A program made the translations under genes and the position numbers. The notes beneath the pieces were generated by a model that was not told the origin of the DNA, searched no databases, and worked only from the letters and a program-made list of their open reading frames with translations. From Silanimonas sp. (GTDB taxonomy: Bacteria > Pseudomonadota > Gammaproteobacteria > Xanthomonadales > Xanthomonadaceae), in the NCBI RefSeq assembly GCF_027531545.1, contig NZ_JAPZSC010000059.1, positions 1 through 57,233 on the forward strand: DNA of 57,233 nucleotides, read 5' to 3'. Positions 34,392-43,551 of the stretch are shown piece by piece. Position 1 is the first letter of the stretch. Each line of letters opens with the position of its first letter.

Positions 34392-34888
34392 GCATGAAGG
34401 GCGCCACCCCAATCCACAGCGTGCAGATCGGCATCAGCGAGCACGACCGCGTCGCCATCGCAGTGGGCTTGTCACACCTTCTCGCGGACACGTACACGCT
34501 GTACCTGACCACCCACAACTTCCACTGGAACGTAACGGGACCCATGTTCATCAGCTTGCATGGGATGTTCCAGACCCAGTACTCGGAGCTGTGGAGCGCC
34601 GTCGACCCCATCGCAGAGCGGATTCGCGCGCTTGGGGCCAAGGCGCCCGGCAGCTACGCGCAGTTCCAGACACTGACGTCGGTACCCGATGTGCCGAGCC
34701 AACCCCCCACAGCACTCGAGATGGTTCGCATCCTCATGCAAGGCCATGAGACGGCGGCCCGCACCGCGCGCGGCCTTTTCTCCGTGGTCGAACAAGCGGG
34801 CGACCAACCGAGCGCAGACCTTCTGACTCAGCGCATGGACAACCACGAGAAGAACGCCTGGATGTTGCGCAGCCTTCTGGAAACCTGA
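34388..34888 (+). CDS. dps: Dps family DNA-binding ferritin-like protein
   Basis: A 166-residue Dps protein. The intersubunit ferroxidase site is visible in THNFHWNVTGPMFISLHGMF, which carries the first histidine and the ligands of the next, followed by YSELWSAVDPIAERIRALGA with Asp/Glu ligands. Dps binds and oxidises Fe2+ with H2O2 and can protect DNA. Start ATG 34388 overlaps the upstream stop by 4 bases, giving translational coupling; a second ATG at 34394 is possible. It adds iron and peroxide handling to the operon's carbonyl defence. The N-terminal Lys-rich tail of E. coli Dps is absent. Confidence 0.93.
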   Translation: MSMKGATPIHSVQIGISEHDRVAIAVGLSHLLADTYTLYLTTHNFHWNVTGPMFISLHGMFQTQYSELWSAVDPIAERIRALGAKAPGSYAQFQTLTSVPDVPSQPPTALEMVRILMQGHETAARTARGLFSVVEQAGDQPSADLLTQRMDNHEKNAWMLRSLLET

Positions 34889-34897
34889 CCAATTGAC

Positions 34898-36004
34898 ATG
34901 GCATCCCTCTTCGAACCCCTGCGCTTGAAAGACGCGGTCCTGCGCAACCGCATCGGTGTGCCTCCGATGTGTCAGTACATGGCCCAAGACGGTCTGGCCA
35001 ACGACTGGCACCACGCGCACTACACCGCGCTGGCGCGCGGCGGAGCCGGACTGATCACCGTCGAGGCGACCGCGGTGTCGCCCGAGGGCCGGATCACACC
35101 AGCCTGCCTTGGCTTGTGGAACGACGCCCAGGCCGAACCGCTGGCACAGATCGCACAGTCGATCCGGAACGCCGGCGCGGCTCCCGGTATCCAGATTGGA
35201 CACGCCGGCAGGAAGGCTTCCGCCCACCGCCCTTGGGAAGGCGACGACCACATCCCCGAGGGCGATGCCACCGGCTGGCAACCGATCTCGCCCTCAGCCC
35301 TCGCCTTCGGCGGCCAACTGGGCCGGGTGCCGCGTCCCATGAGCCTCGATGACATCCAGCGCGTACAGCAGGATTTCATCGCCGCGGCCAGCCGGGCGCG
35401 GGATGCCGGATTCGAGTGGCTTGAACTGCACTTCGCTCACGGCTACTTGGGCCAGAGCTTCTTCTCCACGCATTCAAATGCGCGTACCGATGCCTACGGG
35501 GGCAGCCTTGAGAACCGCGGCCGCTTCCTCGTCGACACGCTGCGCGCAGTGCGCCGCATTTGGCCCGAGCGACTTCCGCTGACGGCCCGCTTTGGGGTCA
35601 TCGAGTACGACGGCGACGACGAGCGCACGCTGGCCGACTCGATATCGCTGACTCGCCGGTTCAAGGCGGAAGGCCTGGACCTTCTGAGCGTCAGCGTCGG
35701 CTTCTCCGCACCAGACGTTCAGGTGCCCTGGGGCCCAGGCTTCCTCGGCCCGGTCGCGGCTCGTGTACGCAGAGAAACAGGCATCCCGGTGTCCTCGGCT
35801 TGGGGCTTCGAGAACCCCGCGGTGGCGGAGGCCGCCATCGCCAAGGGGCAACTCGACGTCGCCCTTGTAGGGCGTGCGCACCTCGCCAATCCGCATTGGC
35901 CCTATGCCGCGGCGCGAGCGTTGGGCATCGACCATGCGGCACGTGTCCTTCCTGCGCCTTACGCGCATTGGCTCGAACGTTACCAACCCCGCCTTGCCGA
36001 TTGA
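34898..36004 (+). CDS. NADH:flavin oxidoreductase, Old Yellow Enzyme (YqjM/XenA type)
   Basis: A 368-residue TIM-barrel flavoenzyme. PPMCQYMA near residue 23 is the YqjM-class cysteine motif, and HAHYTALARGGAGLITVEAT, GIQIGHAGRKAS, ELHFAHGYLGQSFFS and NARTDAYGGSLENRGRF are standard. It reduces activated double bonds (enones, maleimides, nitro compounds) with NAD(P)H and FMN. It starts 9 bp after Dps and is followed 15 bp later by the ABM-VOC fusion. It fits the electrophile-detoxifying theme of the operon. Confidence 0.94.
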   Translation: MASLFEPLRLKDAVLRNRIGVPPMCQYMAQDGLANDWHHAHYTALARGGAGLITVEATAVSPEGRITPACLGLWNDAQAEPLAQIAQSIRNAGAAPGIQIGHAGRKASAHRPWEGDDHIPEGDATGWQPISPSALAFGGQLGRVPRPMSLDDIQRVQQDFIAAASRARDAGFEWLELHFAHGYLGQSFFSTHSNARTDAYGGSLENRGRFLVDTLRAVRRIWPERLPLTARFGVIEYDGDDERTLADSISLTRRFKAEGLDLLSVSVGFSAPDVQVPWGPGFLGPVAARVRRETGIPVSSAWGFENPAVAEAAIAKGQLDVALVGRAHLANPHWPYAAARALGIDHAARVLPAPYAHWLERYQPRLAD

Positions 36005-36019
36005 TCGGTTGCCTCCGTC

Positions 36020-36832
36020 ATGACCATCCATGTCTTTGCCACGTTGCGCGCTTTGCCCGGATTCGAACACGAGCTTCACGACGCGCTCCGAGCACTCGCA
36101 GCGGCCAGCCGAGGCGAAACAGGCAACGAACGCTATGAACTGTTCCTCGAGGAGGGCCAAGCAGGAGTGTTCCACCTCATCGAGGCCTATCGCGACGACG
36201 ATGCCCTGGCCGAGCATCGAAAGACGGTGCACTACACGGCCTACCGCGAGCGAACCCGCAAATGGTTGATCGCGCCGCCAACAGTCCGGATCCTCCGAGA
36301 GGAAGGAATTGAGGAAGGGGCGCCTCTCGCAAGCGCAGGCTTCGCTCCAATTGCCGCCGAAGCGGGCGCTGCGATCCCGCCGGCGCGTGCCGTGAAAAAC
36401 GGTGCCAATCCGCGATCCGGCCTTTCGATGCTCCCGCTGTTGCGGATCGACCACGTAGCGATCATCTGCAGCAACTTGGAGGCGTCGCGGGCGTTCTACG
36501 CCGACATCCTCGGGTTTCCGGTCGTGTCGGAACTCGACCGACCGAGCCGCCAATCCAGAAAGCTCGATCTCCTAGTGCCCGGCGGCGGCAGGCTGGAGTT
36601 GTTCTCGTTCCCCGAGACGCCCCCGCGGCCGTCATACCCGGAGGCCTGTGGCCTTCGCCATCTCGCATTCGCCGTCGCCGACATCGACGCAGCCATTGCT
36701 TGGCTTGCTCGGCATGGTGTCGACGTCGAAGTGCTCCGAATCGACGAAGGAACGGGAACGCGATTTACGTTCTTCGCCGATCCCGACGGACTGCCTCTGG
36801 AGCTTCACGAACGGACAGAGGCCGCTTTTTGA
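36020..36832 (+). CDS. ABM-VOC fusion: antibiotic-biosynthesis-monooxygenase plus glyoxalase-like domain
   Basis: A 270-residue two-domain protein. Residues 1-95 are an ABM dimeric alpha-beta barrel (MTIHVFATLRALPGFEHEL, then RYELFLEEGQAGVFHLIEAY and HRKTVHYTAYRER), as in YgiN quinol monooxygenase. A linker rich in Ala/Pro (about 96-138) leads to a VOC domain (140-270) like the GloA2/YaeR group, with metal ligands His in RIDHVAI, Glu in RLELFSF, His in LRHLAFA and Glu in PLELHER. It could oxidise quinols and clear the product. The fusion is unusual; in other genomes the two parts are commonly separate. It lies between OYE and the royal-jelly-type gene. Confidence 0.85.
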   Translation: MTIHVFATLRALPGFEHELHDALRALAAASRGETGNERYELFLEEGQAGVFHLIEAYRDDDALAEHRKTVHYTAYRERTRKWLIAPPTVRILREEGIEEGAPLASAGFAPIAAEAGAAIPPARAVKNGANPRSGLSMLPLLRIDHVAIICSNLEASRAFYADILGFPVVSELDRPSRQSRKLDLLVPGGGRLELFSFPETPPRPSYPEACGLRHLAFAVADIDAAIAWLARHGVDVEVLRIDEGTGTRFTFFADPDGLPLELHERTEAAF

Positions 36833-36861
36833 AATCCTTTAATCCTCCAAGAGTCCTCGAC

Positions 36862-38031
36862 ATGCATCTAAAGCAGCAACTCATTCTTCCAAGCCTCATC
36901 GCACTCATGTTCGCGCCCACCGTCGCGCTGGCACAGGACGACGGCGAGCTTCCCAGCGCCCGAACGATCGGAAACATCGAGGCTGTCGCCACCTTCCATG
37001 ACGCCATGCCGACGGGCGTCACCGTGTCCGAGGGCGGCCGGATATTCGTCAACTTCCCGCGCTGGGGCGACGACGTGCCGTTCACCGTGGCAGAACTTCG
37101 CGACGGACGCGCGGTCGCCTATCCGAACGCATCGATCAATCATGGCGACACAACCCAACCCGAAAAGACCTTCCTCAGCGTCCAGAGCGTCGTGGCCGAT
37201 GGACGCGGCCGCCTGTGGATCCTCGACACCGCAGCACCAAACTTCTCTGCGCCGGTGCGACGCGGTGCCAAGCTGGTCGCCATCGACCTCGCAAGCAACC
37301 GAATCGAACGCACGTACATTTTCCCCGAGAACGTCATCGACGAGACAACATACGTCAATGACATGCGGTTCGACTTCAGAGTCGGCAAGCAGGGCGTTGC
37401 CTACGTGACCGATTCCTCGCCAACCGGGACGGGCGGCATCATCGTGCTCGACCTGGACAGCGGGCAGGCGATCAAGCGGCTCGTCGGCCATCACTCCACG
37501 TCGGCGGATCGGTCGTTCACGCCCATCGTCGAGGGCCAGCGACTCATGAACCGCGCCCCCGACGGCACAGCGACACCGTTCACAATCGCGTCCGATGGGA
37601 TTGCGCTCTCACCGGACGGAAAAACGCTCTACTTCTCGCCGTTGTCCAGCCGGCGCCTCTACAGCGTTCCGACAGAGCTCCTGCGCAATGCCTCGATCGA
37701 TGACGCCACGCTCGCCAAAGCCGTCGAGGACCTTGGCGACAAAGGGGCATCCGACGGGCTCGAATCAGATGCACTCGGCAACGTCTATGCCGGCGACTAC
37801 GAACACAATGCGATCCACCGCCGAACCCCCGCAGGACAATGGTCGACGCTTGCCGCGGATCCACGCATCCTCTGGCCGGACACTCTTTCGGTCGGACCGG
37901 ATGGTTTCCTGTACTTCACTGCGAATCAACTGCATCGCCAAGCAGGATTCAACGGAGGCGAAGACAAACGGCACAAGCCCTACGTTCTCTTCCGTACTCG
38001 CGTGGATGCCTTGCCGGCACCTACCCGTTAG
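36862..38031 (+). CDS. Secreted major royal jelly/yellow-family protein
   Basis: A 389-residue beta-propeller protein with a signal peptide (1-22, ILPSLIALMFAPTVALA). It matches the MRJP/yellow family: FVNFPRWGDDVPFTVAEL near residue 54, VADGRGRLWILDTAA, TYVNDMRFD, YVTDSSPTGTGGIIVLDL, SPDGKTLYFSPLSSRRLY and GDYEHNAI. Insect members bind small amines or take part in melanin chemistry (dopachrome conversion), and bacterial members are of unknown role. It closes the operon, 29 bp after the ABM-VOC gene. The G/C content and codon use of this end of the operon look lower than in nearby genes. Confidence 0.92.
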   Translation: MHLKQQLILPSLIALMFAPTVALAQDDGELPSARTIGNIEAVATFHDAMPTGVTVSEGGRIFVNFPRWGDDVPFTVAELRDGRAVAYPNASINHGDTTQPEKTFLSVQSVVADGRGRLWILDTAAPNFSAPVRRGAKLVAIDLASNRIERTYIFPENVIDETTYVNDMRFDFRVGKQGVAYVTDSSPTGTGGIIVLDLDSGQAIKRLVGHHSTSADRSFTPIVEGQRLMNRAPDGTATPFTIASDGIALSPDGKTLYFSPLSSRRLYSVPTELLRNASIDDATLAKAVEDLGDKGASDGLESDALGNVYAGDYEHNAIHRRTPAGQWSTLAADPRILWPDTLSVGPDGFLYFTANQLHRQAGFNGGEDKRHKPYVLFRTRVDALPAPTR

Positions 38032-38163
38032 TGGGACCGATCGGCGCAAGCGGGGCTAGGCAAGGCGCTCGCCCGTCGCCGGGGCGGCGCCTCCTCGAGC
38101 AGGGTTCTTGCCTTCAACCGCCTTCGTTCATCAACGACCTTTCGGCTTCGGACCTCCCGGACA

Positions 38164-39990
38164 CTACTCCACCGTCACTGACTTCGCGAGGTTGCGCGGC
38201 TTGTCCACATCGGTGCCGCGCGCCAGCGCGGTGTGGTAAGCCAGCATCTGCACCGGGATCGCGTGCACGACCGGCGAAAGCGGCCCGACGTGGCGCGGCG
38301 TGCGGATCACATGGACGCCGTCCTCCTCGCCGAATTGGCTGTCGGCGTCGGCGAAGACGAACATCTCGCCGCCGCGGGCGCGCACTTCATGGATGTTCGA
38401 CTTCACCTTCTCGAGCAACGCGTCGTTCGGCGCAATCACCACCACCGGCATCTCGGCGTCGACCAGCGCCAGCGGGCCGTGCTTCAGCTCACCGGCCGCG
38501 TAAGCCTCGGCGTGGATGTAGGTGATTTCCTTGAGCTTGAGCGCGCCTTCCAGCGCGATCGGGAAGTGCAGGCCACGACCGAGGAACAGCGCGTGGTCCT
38601 TGGTGGCGAACGCTTCCGCCCACGCCGCGATCTGCGGCTCGAGGTTGAGCGCATGCTGCACGCTGCCCGGCAGGTGGCGCAGGGCGTCGACGTACCCCGC
38701 TTCCGCCGAGGCATCGAGGCGGCCGCGGGCCTTGGCGATCACCAGCGCGAGCGCGAACAGCGCCACCAGCTGGGTGGTGAAGGCCTTCGTCGAGGCCACG
38801 CCGATCTCGGCGCCGGCGCGGGTGAGGAACTGCATCGCCGACATGCGCGGCAGCGCGCTCTCGGCCACGTTGCAGATCGAGAGCGTGCGGTGGTGGCCTT
38901 CGCCGATGGCGTACTTCAGGGCCTCGAAGGTGTCGAGCGTCTCGCCCGACTGCGAAATGGTGACGACGAGGTTGCCCGGATTCGGCACGATCGGGCGGTA
39001 GCGGTACTCGCTGGCGATGTCGACGGCGCAAGGCACGCCGGCGATCGCTTCGATCCAGTAGCGCGCCACGAGGCCCGAGTAGTAGCTGGTGCCGCACGCG
39101 AGGATCTGCACGCCGGTGACGCCGTCCATAAGCACGGCGCCACGCGGCCCGAACAGCGCCGGGACGAAACCGGTTTCGAGGATCGGCTCGAGCGTGTCGG
39201 CGATGGCGCGCGGCTGCTCGTGGATCTCCTTCTGCATGAAGTGGCGGTACGGGCCCAGCTCCAGTGAGGCCAACGAGACGCCGGACACCTGCTCCTTGCG
39301 CTGCACAGCGGAGCCTTCGGAGTTGAACACGCGCACGCCGTCGCGCTTCACTTCCGCCACGTCGCCTTCGTCGAGGTAGATCACGCGGCGCGTCTGTGCG
39401 ACGACGGCGGACACATCCGAAGCGACGAAGGCCTCGCCCTGGCCCACGCCGATCAGCAGCGGGCAGCCCATGCGCGCGGCGACCAGGCGCGAGGGATCGG
39501 ACTTGGCGATGATCGCCAGCGCGTAGGCGCCGCGCAGCTCCTTCACCGCGGCCTGCGTGGCCGCGAGCAGGTCGCCGCTGGCGCGCAGGTGGTGGCGGAT
39601 GAGATGCGCGACCACTTCTGTGTCGGTCTGCGAGGTGAACACGTAGCCCAGCGCCTTCAGGCGCTCGCGCTGCTCCTCGTGGTTCTCGATGATGCCGTTG
39701 TGCACCAGCGCGAGTTCGCCGTCGCTGATGTGCGGGTGGGCATTGGCTTCGGTCACGCCACCGTGCGTGGCCCAACGCGTGTGGCCGATGCCGATGTGCG
39801 CGGCCAGCCCTTCGGCGGCGGCGGCGGCTTCCATCTCGGCCACGCGGCCGGTGCGGCGCACGCGCTTCAGTTCGCCGTCCAGCACGGCCACGCCGGCCGA
39901 GTCGTAGCCGCGGTACTCGAGACGCTTCAATCCATCGACCAGCACCGGCACGACATCACGACCGGCGATCGCTCCAACGATTCCGCACAT
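38164..39990 (-). CDS. glmS: Glutamine-fructose-6-phosphate aminotransferase (isomerizing) GlmS
   Basis: A 608-residue enzyme, the usual family length, that makes glucosamine-6-phosphate from fructose-6-phosphate and glutamine, the first step to UDP-GlcNAc. The glutaminase domain begins with Cys after Met1 ([13 protein letters not shown]), with RGYDSAG and HTRWATHG. The two SIS domains hold [19 protein letters not shown] and [12 protein letters not shown] 39990 is chosen because processing to Cys2 is required; the open frame upstream is not translated. In relatives glmS lies close to glmU; here the sigma54 export module lies between them. Confidence 0.97.
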   Translation of the reverse strand: MCGIVGAIAGRDVVPVLVDGLKRLEYRGYDSAGVAVLDGELKRVRRTGRVAEMEAAAAAEGLAAHIGIGHTRWATHGGVTEANAHPHISDGELALVHNGIIENHEEQRERLKALGYVFTSQTDTEVVAHLIRHHLRASGDLLAATQAAVKELRGAYALAIIAKSDPSRLVAARMGCPLLIGVGQGEAFVASDVSAVVAQTRRVIYLDEGDVAEVKRDGVRVFNSEGSAVQRKEQVSGVSLASLELGPYRHFMQKEIHEQPRAIADTLEPILETGFVPALFGPRGAVLMDGVTGVQILACGTSYYSGLVARYWIEAIAGVPCAVDIASEYRYRPIVPNPGNLVVTISQSGETLDTFEALKYAIGEGHHRTLSICNVAESALPRMSAMQFLTRAGAEIGVASTKAFTTQLVALFALALVIAKARGRLDASAEAGYVDALRHLPGSVQHALNLEPQIAAWAEAFATKDHALFLGRGLHFPIALEGALKLKEITYIHAEAYAAGELKHGPLALVDAEMPVVVIAPNDALLEKVKSNIHEVRARGGEMFVFADADSQFGEEDGVHVIRTPRHVGPLSPVVHAIPVQMLAYHTALARGTDVDKPRNLAKSVTVE

Positions 39991-40099
39991 TGAGTAGCGC
40001 TCCACAGAAATCCGAAGGCGCACAGTGTAGCGGCCGTGAAGGCAGCGGCATGGCGCGACGACGGTGGAATTCTGTCCACGCGCAGGCGCCCCCAACCTT

Positions 40100-40131
40100 C
40101 CGCGGACACCGGCCGGACGGCCGCGGACACC
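40100..40131. promoter_or_regulatory. Paired direct repeat, candidate activator site of the sigma54 module
   Basis: CCGCGGACACC occurs twice, at 40100-40110 and 40121-40131, exactly 21 bp apart (two helical turns). A related inverted half-site, TGTCCACG, begins at 40073. The pair lies about 45-75 bp upstream of the -24 element, where an NtrC-type activator binds. The cluster encodes such an activator, so self-regulation is likely. Confidence 0.6.
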
Positions 40132-40156
40132 CCATGAGCACCGCAAAGCACTGATT

Positions 40157-40169
40157 TATCGAATAATTG
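40157..40169. promoter_or_regulatory. IHF-like site
   Basis: TATCGAATAATTG matches the IHF consensus WATCAA-N4-TTR except for one base. It lies between the activator repeats and the sigma54 promoter, the place where IHF normally bends DNA to bring the activator to the holoenzyme. Confidence 0.5.
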
Positions 40170-40172
40170 TGC

Positions 40173-40190
40173 TTGGCACGCGGCGTGCTA
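40173..40190 (+). promoter_or_regulatory. Sigma54 (RpoN) -24/-12 promoter of the ABC/two-component module
   Basis: TTGGCACGCGGCGTGCTA has GG at 40175-40176, GC at 40187-40188 and exactly 10 bases between, and it matches TTGGCACG-N4-TTGCW apart from one base. The start would be near 40200, about 24 bases before the adaptor gene. The downstream operon ends with a sigma54 activator and its kinase. Confidence 0.85.
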
Positions 40191-40223
40191 AGGAAGAGCC
40201 ATTCCCTCACGACGTCCGCGCCG

Positions 40224-41477
40224 ATGATCCCCGACACGTCCGCCCAAGACCGTACCGTCGCCGCGCCGAAGCGCCGCCTGCCGTGGCCCGCCATCGGCGC
40301 CACCGTCGGACTCGTGGCGGTGCTGGTGGCGGTTTGGGCCTGGGCCGGCGCCGGCCGCTCGGTGAGCGCCGACCGCCTGCGTATCGCCACGGTCGAGCGC
40401 GGCTTGCTGGTGCGCGACGCGCAGGTCAACGGCCGGGTGGTGGCGTCGGTGAGCCCGACGCTGTACGCGCCGGCGGCGTCGACGGTGAACCTGAGGACGC
40501 GCGCCGGCGCCACCGTGAGGAAGGGCGATGTGCTGGCCACGCTCGACTCGCCGGAGCTTCGCGCCGAGCGCGACCGCGAGCTCGCGACGCTGCGCGGCTT
40601 CGAGGCCGACGTGGCACGCCAGCGCATCCTCGCGCAGAAAGCGCGACTGCTCGCCGCGCGCACCGCCGACGAGGGACGCCTCGCCCTGCAGACGGCCCAG
40701 CGCGACGCCGAGCGCACGGCCCGAGCCTGCGAGCTGCAGGCCATCCCCCGCGCCGACTGCCTGCGCTATGCCGATGCGGTGGAAGCGGCGCAGGTGCGCG
40801 CTCGCCACAGCGAGGCCGATGCCGGTCTCGAAGGGCAGAACGCCGCGTTGGAATTGAAGAGCCGCGAGGAGGCCTTGGCCCGCCAGCGCGCCGTGGTCGC
40901 CGACCTCGAGCGCCGCGTCAGTGACCTCGATCTGCGCTCCCCGGTCAACGGCATCGTCGGCAGCATCGCCGTCGCCGATCGCGCGGTCGTCCCCGCGAAT
41001 GCGCCGCTGATGACCGTGGTCGATCTCTCGCAACTCGAAGTGGAACTCGAAGTGCCGGAGACCTACGCCGACGACCTCGGTCTCGGCATGCGCGTCGAAG
41101 TGCGCATCGGCGCCCAGAACGTCGGCGGCGAGCTCATGACCATCGCGCCCGAAGTCCTGAACCGCCAAGTCCTTGCGCGCGTCCGCCTCGACGCACCGCC
41201 GGAGGGCCTTCGCCAGAGCCAGCGCGTCAGTGCCCGCGTGCTGATCGAGGAGAAACCCGATGTGCTGAAGCTGGCACGCGGCCCTTTCCTCGAAACCCAA
41301 GGCGGCCGCTTCGCCTACGTGATGGACGGCGGCGATGCCGTGCGCCGGCCCATCAGCGTCGGCGCCACCGCCGTCGGCGCCATCGAAATCGTCGAAGGGC
41401 TGCGGGAAGGCGAGCGCGTGGTCATAGCCGGCACCGACCTTTTCGAAAACGCTGAACGCGTGCAAGTCAACGAGTAG
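40224..41477 (+). CDS. HlyD/MacA-type periplasmic adaptor
   Basis: A 417-residue adaptor with an N-terminal TM (about 20-45, AIGATVGLVAVLVAVWAWA). Two lipoyl halves (LYAPAASTVNLRTRAGATVRK and DLRSPVNGIVGSIAVADRA) flank a long helical hairpin (about 115-240, ARHSEADAGL and nearby), and a beta-barrel follows (LEVELEVPETYADDLGLGM). It connects the MacB-like permeases to an outer-membrane channel. ATG 40224 is preferred; a TTG upstream (40167) would lie before the sigma54 promoter start. It is the first gene of a six-gene module. Confidence 0.9.
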   Translation: MIPDTSAQDRTVAAPKRRLPWPAIGATVGLVAVLVAVWAWAGAGRSVSADRLRIATVERGLLVRDAQVNGRVVASVSPTLYAPAASTVNLRTRAGATVRKGDVLATLDSPELRAERDRELATLRGFEADVARQRILAQKARLLAARTADEGRLALQTAQRDAERTARACELQAIPRADCLRYADAVEAAQVRARHSEADAGLEGQNAALELKSREEALARQRAVVADLERRVSDLDLRSPVNGIVGSIAVADRAVVPANAPLMTVVDLSQLEVELEVPETYADDLGLGMRVEVRIGAQNVGGELMTIAPEVLNRQVLARVRLDAPPEGLRQSQRVSARVLIEEKPDVLKLARGPFLETQGGRFAYVMDGGDAVRRPISVGATAVGAIEIVEGLREGERVVIAGTDLFENAERVQVNE

Positions 41478-41538
41478 CGCCACGCGGCCTTGCGGCCTCG
41501 GCACCCCTTCCCCTCTCTACCTTCCGACGGAACCCCAC

Positions 41539-42222
41539 ATGCTTACGATGAAACAGCTCTCCAAGGTCTACCAGACCCACATGATCGAGACCCACGCTCT
41601 GCGCGGCATCGACATGGCCGTTCGCGAAGGCGAGTTCGTCGCCGTCACCGGGCCCTCGGGCTCGGGCAAGACCACCTTCCTCAACATCGCCGGCCTGCTC
41701 GAGGAGTTCACCGGCGGCGAGTACCACCTCGATGGCGTCGATGTCCGCGGGCTCGACGACAACCAGCGCTCGCGCCTGCGCAACGAGAAGCTCGGCTTCA
41801 TCTTCCAGGGCTTCAACCTGATCCCCGATCTCAACCTGTTCGACAACGTCGACGTGCCGCTGCGCTATCGCGGCTTCAAGGGGCCTGAGCGCAAGCAGCG
41901 CATCGAGGAGGCACTGGCCAAGGTGGGCCTCGCCTCGCGCATGAAGCACTATCCGGCCGAACTCTCCGGCGGCCAGCAGCAGCGCGTCGCCATCGCCCGC
42001 GCGCTCGCCGGCAGCCCGCGCCTGCTGCTCGCCGACGAACCGACCGGCAACCTCGACACGCAGATGGCCCGCGGCGTGATGGAGCTGCTCGAGCAGATCA
42101 ACGCCGAGGGCACCACCATCGTGATGGTGACGCACGACCCGGAGCTCGCCGCGCGCGCGCAGCGCAACATCCACATCGTCGATGGCCAGGTCGTCGACCT
42201 GCAGCGCCTCGCCGCGGCCTGA
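41539..42222 (+). CDS. ABC transporter ATP-binding protein, MacB type
   Basis: A 227-residue nucleotide-binding domain: Walker A GPSGSGKT, Q-loop FIFQGFNLIP, signature [17 protein letters not shown], Walker B LLLADEPTGNLD and switch MVTHD. It powers the two permeases that follow and the adaptor before it. The start ATG 41539 is the first codon of a clear beta strand (MLTMKQLSKVYQT), with a second ATG at codon 4. It begins 61 bp after the adaptor stop. The transport substrate is not shown by the sequence. Confidence 0.94.
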   Translation: MLTMKQLSKVYQTHMIETHALRGIDMAVREGEFVAVTGPSGSGKTTFLNIAGLLEEFTGGEYHLDGVDVRGLDDNQRSRLRNEKLGFIFQGFNLIPDLNLFDNVDVPLRYRGFKGPERKQRIEEALAKVGLASRMKHYPAELSGGQQQRVAIARALAGSPRLLLADEPTGNLDTQMARGVMELLEQINAEGTTIVMVTHDPELAARAQRNIHIVDGQVVDLQRLAAA

Positions 42223-42235
42223 GGAGTCCGACGCA

Positions 42236-43543
42236 ATGTTCCGCTACCACCTCAAGCTTGGCCTCAAGAGCCTGCGCCGCGCGCCGGTGCTCACCGCACT
42301 GATGGTGCTCATCCTCGCCGTCGGCATCGGCACCAGCATGACCAGCCTGACCCTGCTGCTGGCGCTCTCGGGCGACCCTGTGCCACAGATGAGCGGCAAG
42401 CTGTTCGTGCCACGCCTGGATGCGCGGCCGCTGGAAAGTTACACCGCCGGTGACGAGCCCGACTTCCAACTGGGCTACATCGATGCCCGCAATCTGCTGC
42501 GCGACGCCAAGGGCACGCGGCAGACCGTGCTGTTCGGCATCGCCCCCGCGGTCGACAGCGGCCGTGATGATCTTCAGCCCTTCTTCGAGGACGGCATGAC
42601 GGCCACGCGCGATGCCTTCGCCATGTTCGACGTACCTTTCGTCGAAGGCGGCCCTTGGAGCGCCGAGGACGACGCCAACGCCGCGAAGGTCGCCGTGATC
42701 GGGCAAGACCTTGCGCAACGCCTGTTCCCTGGCGGCAAGGCGGTGGGCCAGCGCATCCGTCTTGACGCGCGCTACTACACCATCACCGGCGTCATGGGCC
42801 TTTGGCAGCCGGTGCCGAACTACATCCGCGTGTATGGCAGCAGCGCCACCGGCCGCCCCCAGCAGCTGTGGATTCCGTTCAGCACTGCCGTGCAGTTCGA
42901 GTACAGCAACAACGGCACGACCAACTGCCAAAGTGTCCCCGAGCCGGGCTACCAGGGCTTTCTGGACTCCGAGTGCACCTGGTTGCAGTACTGGGTGCAA
43001 CTGGACGATACCGACCAGGTGCGGGCCTACCGCGACTACCTCTCGGCCTACGTGGCCGAGCAGAAGAAACTCGGCCGCATGCCGCGCCCACCCAACGTCG
43101 CATTGCTGCCCCTGATGGCGCATCTGGAGAAAGCCGGCGTCGTCGGCAACGACCAGCGCCTGTCGAGCTGGTTGGCCTTCGGCTTCCTCGGCGTCTGCCT
43201 GGTGAACCTGATGACCCTGATGCTGGCCAAGTTCACCGCGCGCCACGGCGACATCGGCGTGCGTCGCGCACTCGGCGCCACCCGCGCCCAGATCTTCCAG
43301 CAGTACCTCACCGAAGCCGGGGTGGTCGGCGCCGTGGGGGCCGTGCTGGGCGCGGCACTGGCCTGGTATGGGGTGCATCTGGTGGGCCGGGCGACCGCAA
43401 GCGCCGAAGACTTCTACCGGATGGACCCTGGCCTGCTGGCAAGCAGCGTCGTGCTGTCGGTGCTGGCCGCGCTCGTGGCCGGCCTGTTGCCCACCTGGCG
43501 CGCCTGCACGGTGCGCCCCGCCCTGCAATTGAAGAGCCAGTGA
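42236..43543 (+). CDS. MacB-like ABC transporter permease (first)
   Basis: A 435-residue permease with the MacB layout: TM1 (about 19-40, VLTALMVLILAVGIGTSM), a large periplasmic domain (40-310) and three C-terminal TMs (about 315-430). The coupling segment DIGVRRALGATRAQIFQQY is the FtsX-type signature. Two cysteines are visible in the periplasmic domain (NCQSVP and SECTW). Start ATG 42236 comes 13 bp after the ATPase stop with GAGGAG upstream. It likely forms a heterodimer with the next gene. Confidence 0.92.
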   Translation: MFRYHLKLGLKSLRRAPVLTALMVLILAVGIGTSMTSLTLLLALSGDPVPQMSGKLFVPRLDARPLESYTAGDEPDFQLGYIDARNLLRDAKGTRQTVLFGIAPAVDSGRDDLQPFFEDGMTATRDAFAMFDVPFVEGGPWSAEDDANAAKVAVIGQDLAQRLFPGGKAVGQRIRLDARYYTITGVMGLWQPVPNYIRVYGSSATGRPQQLWIPFSTAVQFEYSNNGTTNCQSVPEPGYQGFLDSECTWLQYWVQLDDTDQVRAYRDYLSAYVAEQKKLGRMPRPPNVALLPLMAHLEKAGVVGNDQRLSSWLAFGFLGVCLVNLMTLMLAKFTARHGDIGVRRALGATRAQIFQQYLTEAGVVGAVGAVLGAALAWYGVHLVGRATASAEDFYRMDPGLLASSVVLSVLAALVAGLLPTWRACTVRPALQLKSQ

Positions 43544-43551
43544 GGCCCGCC

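Noticed and set aside
39991-40223. A glmS ribozyme or other riboswitch in the leader of glmS
   Set aside because: The known glmS ribozyme belongs to Gram-positive bacteria, and no long conserved leader is visible. The region is better explained by the sigma54 control elements.
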